Source: Palsa-504 sp963795795 (lineage in GTDB: Bacteria; Actinomycetota; Actinomycetes; Streptosporangiales; Streptosporangiaceae). From it: a stretch of DNA of 64,000 nucleotides. Of this stretch, positions 44,882 to 52,580 are shown piece after piece (positions within the stretch are counted from its first letter, which is position 1; every line of letters begins with the position of its first letter). Where the stretch lies: the NCBI GenBank assembly GCA_963795795.1, contig CAWCJS010000016.1:186001-250000 (forward strand), given 5' to 3'. The translations under genes and the position numbers were made by a program. Below the pieces are notes generated by a model. That model worked only from the letters and a program-made list of their open reading frames with translations, was not told the DNA's origin and ran no database searches.

Positions 44882-47236
44882 GCGCCGCCGCGGCAGCGCG
44901 AAGCGCGTGCCCGCGAAGACGCTCCGCAGCGGGACCGTGCACCTGGCCATGGCCGGGCAGTGCAGGGCGTGCAGGCTGGGGAGCACGTCCGCGGCGATCC
45001 CCAGCGCGGCGGCGCGCCGGGTCAGTTCGCGGATGCCCGCCGTGGACCCCGCCAGCACGTGCGTCCGGGGCCCCTCGTAGGCCGCGACGTGCAGGCGGTC
45101 GTGCGTGCACAGGCCCTGGACGGTCTCGGCGTCGGCGGTGATACGGGCCATCGCGGCGGGGTGGCACGCGCAGCCGCGCAGGACCTGGTCGCACTGGGCC
45201 GCCAGGCGTGCCGCCTCGGCCGCGGGCAGGCACTGCGCCCACGCCAGCCCGGAGAGCTCGCCCAGGCTGTAGCCCACCCCCGCGTCCAGCCTGACGCCGA
45301 GCTGCTCGAGGGTCCGCAGGGCCGCCAGCGAGGCGGCGAACAGCGCCGAGTAGGAGAGCCCCGACCCGGCCAGCCCGCCGAAAAGCACGACGACCCGCCC
45401 CGCCGTCCCCGCCGAGACGTGGACCCCCGGCGTCGCCCCCGCCGGAACGTGAACCTCCGGCGTTGGCCCCGCCGTAACGTGGACCCCCGGCTCGGCCGCC
45501 GCACCAGGCCCGCCTGCCCGCAGCAGCCGGGCGGCGGACCGGGCCTGGTCGGCCAGCTGGTCAGGCGTGGCGGCCGTCAGGGCCACCCGCAACGACGCCC
45601 CCCGGTCGCCCGCCGCGAGCACGCCGAACGCCAGGTGCCGCGCCACCTCAGGTAGTTCGGCCTCCCGGAGCCCGTCGACACTCGCGGCGATAGCCTCCAG
45701 CCGCCCGGCCAGCTCACCAGGATGCTCCCCGCAAAACGCGAACACGCTGGCGTGCGACGCGGACCCCCAGGTGACATCAGCCACCCGGCGCGGCACTGGC
45801 GGGAGCTCCGGGCTGTGCAGCGGTTCCGCGATCGCGGGAGCTACCAGTGGATCCACCGGTCCGGAAGGGGTGAGCGCACCCCGTGGTTCGGCGGTGCCGG
45901 GCGGCGTTGGCGCACCCTGCGGCTCCACCGTGCCGGGAACCGAACGCGCGTCCTGTGGAACCGCGATGCCGGGCGGGGATGGCGCGTCCCGTGTTTCCGT
46001 GGCGCTGGGCGGGGATGGCGCGTCCGCCCCTTCTGCCGTGCGGCGCCGTGGGCCAACCTGGCCGCCCGTCCCATGGTCGCGCCGCAGGACGAGATGGATT
46101 CCGGGTACGTCCCGCGCGCCGGTCAGGCTGTGCATGGCGGGCACCTCGGCGGTGCCGGGCGAGCTGACCGCCGCGAGCCGGGTCCGCCCGGCACCCGGCA
46201 TCACGTCCGGCCACGGTTCCGGCTGACCCGGCAGTCTGAGCCGTGCGTCGCCCGCCTCGATCAGCGGGTGTGGCCGCCCGCACCGGGTACCAGCCGGGAT
46301 CGTCCCGGCGACCATCGCCAGAGTCGTCTTGATCAGGCTGGCGACGCCCGCCGCCGCCCTGGTGTAACCGATACTGGCCGAGACGGCGCCGAGCGCCGCG
46401 GGGGTCCCCGCGACCCGCCGCAGCCGGGTGAACGCGGTCAGCTCGGCCAGGTCGGCCTCGGCGGTGCCGATGCCCAGTCCCTCGATCAGCTGGATGTCGG
46501 CGGGATCGACGTCGGCCCGCCGGTAGGCCTGCAGGGCCTCCGGTCCTGCGGTCCAGCCCGCGATCTCTGCGTACAAGGGCAGGCCCGCCGCGCGGGCGTC
46601 GTCTGGGCGCGCCAGCACCACGACGCCGCAGCCATCCCCGGGCAGCAGGCCGGCCGGGTCGGCCGCGTAGACACGCATCTGGCTGGTGCCCAGCAGCCCG
46701 GCTCGCGCCTGCAGCGCGAGCCAGACCGGGTCGAGCCCGAGCTCGGCCCCGCCCGCTACCGCCAGGTCCAGGTCGCCGGCCGCCACGGCCTGAGCAGCCG
46801 CCACCACGGCGTGCAGCGACGACAGGGACGCGTCCGGCGCATGCGGCACGTCGGCGGCGAACCCGAGCTCGCCGGCCACCAGACCAGACAGCCCGGGTGC
46901 CGAGCTCGCGATGACCAGCCCGGTCCTGCCGCGGCCTGCCGCCTCACGCAGGCCAGCGTCGGAGAGGGCGAGGGCGGTCATCTCGGCCGCGAGCTTGCGG
47001 ACCGGCCCGATGTCCTCCGCCCCGGACCCAGGGTCCTCAAGGAAGGTCGGCGCGGCCGCCCAGTCGTCGACCAGGGCCGCGTACAGCTCACCGCCCGGCC
47101 ACCCGGTCACCGGCCCGAACCTGGTCCGGCCGGCTACGGTGGCGCGGTGGAAGGCGACCAGGTCGCTCGCGCCAGGAAACCGGCAGGCCATGCCGATGAT
47201 CGCGACCGACCCGTCGTGATCTCCCTGACCGTCCAT
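44423..47236 (-). CDS. KS-AT polyketide-synthase-like protein with inactive ketosynthase
   Basis: 937 residues. A ketosynthase domain (VAIIGMACRFPGASDLVAF start) occupies about residues 9-360, then a proline-rich linker of about 12-residue repeats, and an acyltransferase domain from about residue 600. All three KS catalytic residues are replaced: Cys by Ser (DASLSSLHAV), first His by Leu (GLGIGT), second His by Tyr (SIGYTRAAAGV). The AT keeps its serine (GVGYSLGELSG, with Tyr instead of His before it). No ACP or reductive domain is present. A structural or acyl-transfer role is likelier than chain elongation. Confidence 0.8.
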   Translation of the reverse strand: MDGQGDHDGSVAIIGMACRFPGASDLVAFHRATVAGRTRFGPVTGWPGGELYAALVDDWAAAPTFLEDPGSGAEDIGPVRKLAAEMTALALSDAGLREAAGRGRTGLVIASSAPGLSGLVAGELGFAADVPHAPDASLSSLHAVVAAAQAVAAGDLDLAVAGGAELGLDPVWLALQARAGLLGTSQMRVYAADPAGLLPGDGCGVVVLARPDDARAAGLPLYAEIAGWTAGPEALQAYRRADVDPADIQLIEGLGIGTAEADLAELTAFTRLRRVAGTPAALGAVSASIGYTRAAAGVASLIKTTLAMVAGTIPAGTRCGRPHPLIEAGDARLRLPGQPEPWPDVMPGAGRTRLAAVSSPGTAEVPAMHSLTGARDVPGIHLVLRRDHGTGGQVGPRRRTAEGADAPSPPSATETRDAPSPPGIAVPQDARSVPGTVEPQGAPTPPGTAEPRGALTPSGPVDPLVAPAIAEPLHSPELPPVPRRVADVTWGSASHASVFAFCGEHPGELAGRLEAIAASVDGLREAELPEVARHLAFGVLAAGDRGASLRVALTAATPDQLADQARSAARLLRAGGPGAAAEPGVHVTAGPTPEVHVPAGATPGVHVSAGTAGRVVVLFGGLAGSGLSYSALFAASLAALRTLEQLGVRLDAGVGYSLGELSGLAWAQCLPAAEAARLAAQCDQVLRGCACHPAAMARITADAETVQGLCTHDRLHVAAYEGPRTHVLAGSTAGIRELTRRAAALGIAADVLPSLHALHCPAMARCTVPLRSVFAGTRFALPRRRLVSTITGRVVMPGDDLADQLSRQLSLPVLFTQALTLAAADADLIVVAGPDPELAALTAGACGVPAVAVTGTAPGHPADAARNTPAALVAALFTAGAISDLAPFMAAPAPVDLLARQAIPRMREAEPPGRHRDGASRDGANQDPGRRTTARSG
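44428..44454 (+). repeat. Dispersed 27-base repeat, copy 3 (between tmsB and KS-AT gene)
   Basis: CCGAACGAGCCGTGGTTCTC and the CTCCCGG end match the 4417 copy over most of the 27 bases. On the reverse strand it encodes the last codons of the KS-AT gene; its upstream TTATCCCG provides that gene's stop. Confidence 0.5.
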
Positions 47237-47478
47237 TGCTCCCCTGTCAAGGAACGGCCACCGGGTTTCCCCGGTGATTCTCAGTAACGAGGAATAATTG
47301 CTCGGTGACCGTCCGTCAAGGGGAATGACGAGACACGTTGATTTCTTCTTGCGAGTGCATTCCTGGCCTATCTTGCGGCCTTTGCCCGCTATGCGGGTGC
47401 GTCGCGCGGCCTAGCTCCGGGCGCCGCGTCGGCCGCGGGCGCCCCGCGACTACCCCGTACGTGCGCTATCCTGTGCGC

Positions 47479-47508
47479 ATGCATGACGTCCGGCTGCTTC
47501 TTACCTAG
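47479..47508 (+). CDS. leuL: Leader peptide MHDVRLLLT upstream of leuS
   Basis: A 9-codon frame with three consecutive leucine codons (CTG CTT CTT, 47494-47502) just before its TAG. A TATCCT -10 box at 47467-47472 places transcription start at or next to the ATG, so the peptide is probably translated from a leaderless mRNA. Followed by a hairpin and an intrinsic terminator before leuS. Ribosome stalling at leucine codons would control read-through. Confidence 0.7.
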   Translation: MHDVRLLLT

Positions 47509-47537
47509 CCGCGCCGACTTACCGTCGTTGGCGCGGC
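47508..47537 (+). promoter_or_regulatory. Attenuator hairpin 1 (leuS leader)
   Basis: GCCGCGCC (47508-47515) pairs perfectly with GGCGCGGC (47530-47537). The 5' arm starts at the leader stop codon and would be covered by a ribosome stalled on the leucine codons. Confidence 0.6.
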
Positions 47538-47562
47538 CGCCCCTCGTCTCGAGGGGCGTTTT
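47538..47562 (+). terminator. Intrinsic terminator in leuS leader (attenuator)
   Basis: CGCCCCTCG/CGAGGGGCG gives a 9-bp perfect stem with a TCT loop, directly followed by TTTT. It stands between the leucine leader peptide and the leuS ribosome site and directly abuts hairpin 1. Confidence 0.85.
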
Positions 47563-47595
47563 CATTGCAGCCGATCTTCAATGGTGAGGGAAATA

Positions 47596-50097
47596 ATGAC
47601 AGCGGCCGAGAGCGCCGATCTGGCGCAGCGCTATGACCCGCGCGATGTCCAGGAGAAGTGGCAGGCGCGGTGGGCGGAGCTAGACCCGTTCCGCGCCGGC
47701 GAAGACCCCGCGGATACCAGGAAGCGCTTCTACCTGGTCGACATGTTCCCGTATCCGTCGGGCGATCTGCACATGGGCCACGCGGAGGCGTACGCCATCG
47801 GCGATGCCCTCGCGCGCTTTGAGTTCTTGCAGGGCCGCAACGTGCTGCACCCGATCGGCTGGGACGCCTTCGGCCTGCCCGCGGAGAACGCCGCCATCAG
47901 GAACAACTCCCACCCGGCCGACTGGACCTACGCCAACATCGAGACGCAGGCGGCCTCGTTCCGGCGTTATGCCACCTCCTTTGACTGGAGCCGCAGGCTG
48001 CAGACCTGCGACCCGTCCTACTACCGCTGGAATCAGTGGCTGTTCCTGCGCTTTTACGAGCGCGGGCTGGCCTACCGGCGCGACGGGTACGTGAACTGGT
48101 GCCCGGTCGACCAGACCGTCCTGGCCAACGAGCAGGTCATCGCCGGCCACTGCGAGCGCTGCGGCGCCGAGGTCGTCCGGCGGATGCTGAACCAGTGGTA
48201 CTTCAAGATCACCGAGTACGCCGACCGGCTGCTCGCGGACGCGGCGCAGCTCGAGGGCTGCTGGCCGGACCGCGTGCTGCTGATGCAGCGCAACTGGATC
48301 GGCCGCTCGGAGGGAGCCGAGGTCCACTTCGCGATCGAGGGCCGGGACGAGCCGGTCACGGTCTTCACGACCAGGCCCGACACCCTGTACGGGGCGACGT
48401 TCTTCGTGGTGGCGGCGGACTCGCCGCTGGCCGAGCAACTGTGCACCCCCGAGCGCCTGCCCGACCTGGACGCGTACGTCGCCCAGGTCCGCAAGCTGAC
48501 CGACATCGAGCGCCAGTCGACCGACCGGGAGAAGACCGGCGTCTTCCTGGGCCGGTACGCCGTCAACCCGGTGAACGGCGAGCGGATCCCGGTGTGGGCG
48601 GCCGACTACGTGCTGCCCGACTACGGCACCGGGGCCATCATGGCCGTGCCCGCGCACGACCAGCGCGACCTGGACTTCGCCCGCGCCTACGGACTGGACG
48701 TCCGGGTGGTGGTCGAAACGGGGGGGTCCGATCCGGCCCAGACCGGGATCGCGACGCCCGGTGACGGGACGCTGGTGAACTCCGGCCCGATCAACGGCCT
48801 GCCCAAGACGGAGGCTATCGCCGCGATCACCGCGATCCTGGCGGGCAAGGGGCTGGGCCAGGCAGCGGTCAACTACCGCCTCCGGGACTGGCTGGTGTCC
48901 CGGCAGCGTTTCTGGGGCACCCCGATCCCGATCGTGCACTGCCCGTCGTGCGGCGAGGTGCCGGTGCCGGACGACCAGCTCCCGGTCGAGCTGCCCGACC
49001 TGCGCGGCCAGGACCTCGTGCCCCGCGGCGTGTCTCCGCTGGCGGCGGCGGAAGATTGGGTCAACGTGCCCTGCCCGCGCTGCGGCGAGATGGCCAAGCG
49101 CGACACGGACACGATGGACACGTTCGTGGATTCCGCCTGGTACATGTTCCGGTACTGCTCGGTGGGCTACACCGACGGCCCGTTCGATCCGGCGGAGGTC
49201 CGCCGATGGGCCCCGGTCGACATGTACGTGGGCGGCGTCGAGCACGCCATCCTGCACCTGCTGTACAGCAGGTTCTTCACCAAGATCCTTTACGACATGG
49301 GCCTGCTCGACTTCACCGAGCCGTTCACCAGGCTGATCAACCAGGGTCAGGTCATCAACCACGGAAAGGCAATGTCGAAGTCCCTTGGCAACGGCGTCGA
49401 CCTCGGTGAGCAGATCGAGCGGTTCGGGGTCGACGCCATCAGGCTGACGATGATCTTCGCTAGCCCGCCCGAGGACGATATCGACTGGGCGGACATGCAC
49501 CCGGAGGCCATGGTCAAGTTCCTCGGCCGGGTCTGGCGCATCGCCGCAGACGTCGCCGCCGCCGACTCCGGGACCGACGGTCTGGCCGGTGACCCGGGGA
49601 ATGCTGACCTGCGCAAGGTCACGCATCGCACCATCGACGAGGTCACCCGCCAGGTCGCGTCGTATCACCTGAACGTCGCCGTGGCGCGGCTGATGGAACT
49701 GGTCAGCGCGACGCGGCGGACCATCGATTCCGCCGCGGGCCCCGGAGCAGCCGATCCCGCGGTGCGCGAGGCGGCCGAGGTCCTGACCGTGCTGCTCTCG
49801 CTGTTCGCGCCCTATACCGCCGAGGAGTGCTGGGAACTGCTGGGCCACAAGCCGTCTGTGGCGCGGACGGCCTGGCCCGTCGCGGACGTGAGCCTGCTGG
49901 CGCAGGACAAGGTCACCTGTGTGGTCCAGGTCGACGGCAAGGTCCGTGACAAGCTAGAGGTCCCGCCCGCCATCACCGACGACGAGCTCCGCGAGCTCGC
50001 GCTGGTGGCGCCGGGCGTGGTACGCGCGCTCGGCAGCCGTTCGGTCAGCCGGGTGATCGTCCGCGCGCCGAAGCTCGTCAGTATCGTCGCGGCCTAG
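47596..50097 (+). CDS. leuS: Leucyl-tRNA synthetase
   Basis: 833 residues from ATG 47596, placed by GGTGAGGG at 47583-47590; an ATG at 47581 in frame is less likely. HMGHAEAYAIGDALARFEFL is the HIGH region, the editing domain lies at about residues 230-400 (TTRPDTLYGATFFVVA), and AMSKSLGNGVDLGEQIERFG is the KMSKS loop. It charges tRNA-Leu in the cytoplasm. The upstream leader peptide and terminator indicate control by leucine or Leu-tRNA supply. Confidence 0.96.
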   Translation: MTAAESADLAQRYDPRDVQEKWQARWAELDPFRAGEDPADTRKRFYLVDMFPYPSGDLHMGHAEAYAIGDALARFEFLQGRNVLHPIGWDAFGLPAENAAIRNNSHPADWTYANIETQAASFRRYATSFDWSRRLQTCDPSYYRWNQWLFLRFYERGLAYRRDGYVNWCPVDQTVLANEQVIAGHCERCGAEVVRRMLNQWYFKITEYADRLLADAAQLEGCWPDRVLLMQRNWIGRSEGAEVHFAIEGRDEPVTVFTTRPDTLYGATFFVVAADSPLAEQLCTPERLPDLDAYVAQVRKLTDIERQSTDREKTGVFLGRYAVNPVNGERIPVWAADYVLPDYGTGAIMAVPAHDQRDLDFARAYGLDVRVVVETGGSDPAQTGIATPGDGTLVNSGPINGLPKTEAIAAITAILAGKGLGQAAVNYRLRDWLVSRQRFWGTPIPIVHCPSCGEVPVPDDQLPVELPDLRGQDLVPRGVSPLAAAEDWVNVPCPRCGEMAKRDTDTMDTFVDSAWYMFRYCSVGYTDGPFDPAEVRRWAPVDMYVGGVEHAILHLLYSRFFTKILYDMGLLDFTEPFTRLINQGQVINHGKAMSKSLGNGVDLGEQIERFGVDAIRLTMIFASPPEDDIDWADMHPEAMVKFLGRVWRIAADVAAADSGTDGLAGDPGNADLRKVTHRTIDEVTRQVASYHLNVAVARLMELVSATRRTIDSAAGPGAADPAVREAAEVLTVLLSLFAPYTAEECWELLGHKPSVARTAWPVADVSLLAQDKVTCVVQVDGKVRDKLEVPPAITDDELRELALVAPGVVRALGSRSVSRVIVRAPKLVSIVAA

Positions 50098-50144
50098 CTC
50101 CTAGGCCTAGCTCTGGGGCCTCGCCGGGCTTGCGCCCGGCGGGC

Positions 50145-50936
50145 TCACACGCGGCGGAGTACGGCGACGACGCGGCCGAGGATGCTGGCCTCGTCACCAA
50201 GGATCGGCGTGTAGGCGGGGTTGTGCGGGATCAGCCAGACGTGCCCGTCGCTCCGCTTGAGCGTCTTCACCGTGGCTTCGCCGTCGAGCATGGCCGCCAC
50301 GATCTCCCCGTTCTCCGCGTCCTCCTGCTGCCGGATCACGACCCAGTCCCCGTCCGCGATCGCGGCGTTGATCATCGAATCGCCCTTGACGCTGAGCAGG
50401 AAGAGGTTGCCCTCGCCGACTAGCTGCCTGGGCAGCGGAAAGACGTCTTCCACGTACTGCTCGGCCACGATCGGCCCGCCCGCGGCGATCCGCCCGATCA
50501 GCGGGACGTAGGCCGCCCCCTGCGACGGGATGTCGAAGCCGGGAATGTCAGACGCCCCGTCCTCGTCACGGCCCGGCTCCGGCCGAACGGCCGGGTGACC
50601 GGGCAGCCGCACCTCGACGGTCCGCGGCCGGCCCACGTCGCGGTGCAGGTAGCCCTTGCGCTGGAGCGTGCTGAGCTGGTACGAGACGCTCGACGTGCTG
50701 GTCAGGCCGACCGCTTCACCGATCTCCCGCATCGACGGCGGGTAGCCGCGCCTCTGCACGGATTCCCTGATGACCTGGAGCACCTTGCGCTGCCGCCACG
50801 TCAGTACATGGTCGGGGTCGGGCTTGTCCGGCGTCTCGAGGGTAACCACGGGCACGCTGCCCTTTGGCTTGCGGCCCGGCCGCCCCTTGGGCCGGGGCGT
50901 GTCGGTGCCGGAAGTGCCGGTTGTGGTACCTCCCAT
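50145..50936 (-). CDS. lexA: LexA repressor
   Basis: 263 residues from ATG 50936, placed by GGAGGA on the reverse strand at 50943-50949; ATG 50951 is in frame but lacks a site. The winged HTH includes YPPSMREIGEAVGLTSTSSV. The self-cleavage site is Ala-Gly in GRIAAGGP; the catalytic Ser is in VKGDSMI and Lys in GEATVKTLKR. The N-terminus has an extra low-complexity 45 residues, as in other actinobacteria. A LexA box upstream implies autorepression. Confidence 0.96.
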   Translation of the reverse strand: MGGTTTGTSGTDTPRPKGRPGRKPKGSVPVVTLETPDKPDPDHVLTWRQRKVLQVIRESVQRRGYPPSMREIGEAVGLTSTSSVSYQLSTLQRKGYLHRDVGRPRTVEVRLPGHPAVRPEPGRDEDGASDIPGFDIPSQGAAYVPLIGRIAAGGPIVAEQYVEDVFPLPRQLVGEGNLFLLSVKGDSMINAAIADGDWVVIRQQEDAENGEIVAAMLDGEATVKTLKRSDGHVWLIPHNPAYTPILGDEASILGRVVAVLRRV

Positions 50937-51017
50937 AGCGGTTTCCTCCATCTGATGAACTTCTTTATCCGGATTCTTGCGTGCTGACTAAAGACTAACG
51001 TTCCGCGCCCGCTGCCC

Positions 51018-51031
51018 CAAACATCTGTTCG
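51018..51031. promoter_or_regulatory. LexA box (CAAAC-ATCT-GTTCG) upstream of lexA
   Basis: One mismatch to the Gram-positive SOS consensus CGAAC-N4-GTTYG, 82 bases upstream of the lexA start. Confidence 0.75.
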
Positions 51032-51079
51032 ACGTGTCGCGAAAAATGTCAGACCCGCGCGGTACAACCGGGGTAGTAG

Positions 51080-51113
51080 CTCCTTCGATCGAACAGGTAT
51101 ACGATCGAAGGAG
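51080..51113. promoter_or_regulatory. 12-bp perfect inverted repeat overlapping a half LexA box
   Basis: CTCCTTCGATCG and its exact complement flank AACAGGTATA. The left arm plus spacer contains CGAAC-AGGT. It lies midway between lexA and the divergent LysM gene and could be a second control site or a hairpin in either leader. Confidence 0.55.
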
Positions 51114-51137
51114 AGTTCTATCGAATATAGCATGTCT

Positions 51138-51151
51138 CGAACGCAGGTTTG
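51138..51151. promoter_or_regulatory. LexA box (CGAAC-GCAG-GTTTG) upstream of LysM gene
   Basis: A full match to CGAAC-N4-GTTYG, 15 bases before the ATG of the LysM gene, where bound LexA would block transcription or initiation. Confidence 0.75.
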
Positions 51152-51166
51152 ACCTTAGGGGTAGCC

Positions 51167-51796
51167 ATGAGCGCGATGCCAGCACTGGACTGGCCGGACG
51201 ACGAACCGGCCAGCGATACGGACGCCACCTGGGCGTTTCCCGACTGGCTGACCCCCACCGAGACGGCCCGCCACCGTAGTCTCCCCGCCCAGGCGGCCCG
51301 CGCCCAAGCGTCCAGTGCCCAAGCGTCCAGTGCCCAAGCGTCCAGTGCCCAGGCGGCCCGCACGCTCCGTGGCCAGACAGCCAGCGGCCAGATGGTCCGT
51401 GGCCAGGAGACCCGTAGCCAGGAGACCCGTGTCCAGGCGATCCGTGCCGAGGTCGTCCATGCCCGGGTACCACGCGGCGATGCCGCACCCGCCCCGCTCC
51501 GGCTGACCAGGCGCGGACGCATCGTAATTGCCGCCGCGGCCGCGCTCCTGGTCACCCTGCTGTCGCTCGTGCTCACCGGAGGGGCGTGGGCGGCCGGCCC
51601 CTCCGCGCCTTCGCACGGCGCGGACCGGAGTCTCGCTCAGGTCGTCGTGCTTCCTGGCCAGAGCCTGTGGTCGGTCGCGCAGACCGCCGACCCGAACGCT
51701 GATCCCCGGCAGGTCATGCAGCAGATCATCGAGCTCAACGGCCTGGCCGGCGACGAGATCCAGGCCGGCCAGCAGCTGTGGGTACCCCGCGGCTGA
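51167..51796 (+). CDS. LysM-domain membrane protein, probable SOS-induced cell-division inhibitor (ChiZ/DivS/YneA-like)
   Basis: About 209 residues from ATG 51167. A long cytoplasmic N-terminus with QASSA repeats, one transmembrane segment at about residues 121-143, and a C-terminal LysM (VVVLPGQSLWSVAQTADPNA, ending AGQQLWVPRG). Mycobacterial ChiZ (Rv2719c) and corynebacterial DivS have the same design and the same divergent position beside lexA, and halt division after DNA damage. A LexA box sits at its start. Function is inferred from this synteny. Confidence 0.82.
   Translation: MSAMPALDWPDDEPASDTDATWAFPDWLTPTETARHRSLPAQAARAQASSAQASSAQASSAQAARTLRGQTASGQMVRGQETRSQETRVQAIRAEVVHARVPRGDAAPAPLRLTRRGRIVIAAAAALLVTLLSLVLTGGAWAAGPSAPSHGADRSLAQVVVLPGQSLWSVAQTADPNADPRQVMQQIIELNGLAGDEIQAGQQLWVPRG
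51302..51346 (+). repeat. Three exact 15-base tandem repeats in LysM gene
   Basis: The unit GCCCAAGCGTCCAGT is present three times in a row, encoding AQASS each time; related QxxR/S units follow to about 51450. Copy number could vary by slippage without breaking the frame. Confidence 0.9.
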
Positions 51797-51935
51797 GTTC
51801 ACGCCCGCCGCGACACGCCGGCGGGCAAACCGTGCGACACGCCGGCCGCCCTGGCTACAACGCCACGGGCGCCGGCGTTTCCGGATTTGTAGCTCGTGGC
51901 GACTTGCCTCCGGACCGCTTGCCTATTAGCGTCAC

Positions 51936-51951
51936 CACAACATATAGTACT
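51936..51951. promoter_or_regulatory. NrdR-box-like site upstream of nrdR
   Basis: CACAACATATAGTACT resembles the NrdR consensus acaCwATATwTwGtgt in an AT-rich patch 60 bases before the nrdR start. A second, weaker candidate (CCACAGGTTGTGTT) follows at about 51970. Confidence 0.5.
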
Positions 51952-52009
51952 TACATCGCTGTATTTTTTCCACAGGTTGTGTTGGCAAGATCGTCCGGGA
52001 GGTGATCGC

Positions 52010-52498
52010 GTGCATTGCCCGTTCTGCCGTAACCCGGACAGCAGGGTCATCGACAGCCGAACCGCTGACGACGGTGCCGCGATCCGGCGCAGGCGGTCAT
52101 GCCCCGAGTGCGGACGGCGGTTTACCACCCAGGAGACGGTCATCTTGATGGTGGCCAAGCGCAGCGGGGTCACCGAGCCGTTTACCCGGGACAAGATCAT
52201 CCGGGGCGTTAAGCGCGCGTGCCAGGGGCGGCCGGTCAGCGAGGACAAGCTCGCCATCCTGGCCCAGCAGGTGGAAGAGACGATCAGGGCCCGCGGCCTG
52301 GCCGAGGTCCCTTCGCACGACGTGGGCCTGGCCATCCTGGGCCCGCTCAGGGAGCTTGACGAGGTCGCCTACCTGCGGTTCGCCTCGGTCTACCGGGGTT
52401 TCGAGTCGCTCACCGACTTCGAGGACGAGATCGCCGCCCTGCGGCACGGCCACCGAGGTGCCGTGCAGGTCGGGGCGGGTTCGGAAATCACGCCGTAA
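52010..52498 (+). CDS. nrdR: Transcriptional repressor NrdR
   Basis: 162 residues from GTG 52010 after GGGAGGTG; upstream codons in the frame are spurious. The N-terminal zinc ribbon is HCPFCRNPDSRVIDSR with CPECGRRFTTQE, followed by an ATP-cone (VAKRSGVTEPFTRDKIIRGV). NrdR senses ATP/dATP and represses ribonucleotide reductase genes. It lies 82 bases upstream of nrdJ and probably forms an operon with it, as in Streptomyces. Confidence 0.95.
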   Translation: MHCPFCRNPDSRVIDSRTADDGAAIRRRRSCPECGRRFTTQETVILMVAKRSGVTEPFTRDKIIRGVKRACQGRPVSEDKLAILAQQVEETIRARGLAEVPSHDVGLAILGPLRELDEVAYLRFASVYRGFESLTDFEDEIAALRHGHRGAVQVGAGSEITP

Positions 52499-52580
52499 GG
52501 CGGCACCACAGTTGACATCGTTTCGGCATGGCCACGCGGGGCCTGGCAGGGATCACAGGGGATCCCGGAAGGGGGAAGAA

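Noticed and set aside
45722..47287. 521-residue forward frame opposite the KS-AT gene
   Set aside because: Arg/Gly/Pro-rich shadow; the reverse strand carries recognisable KS and AT motifs.
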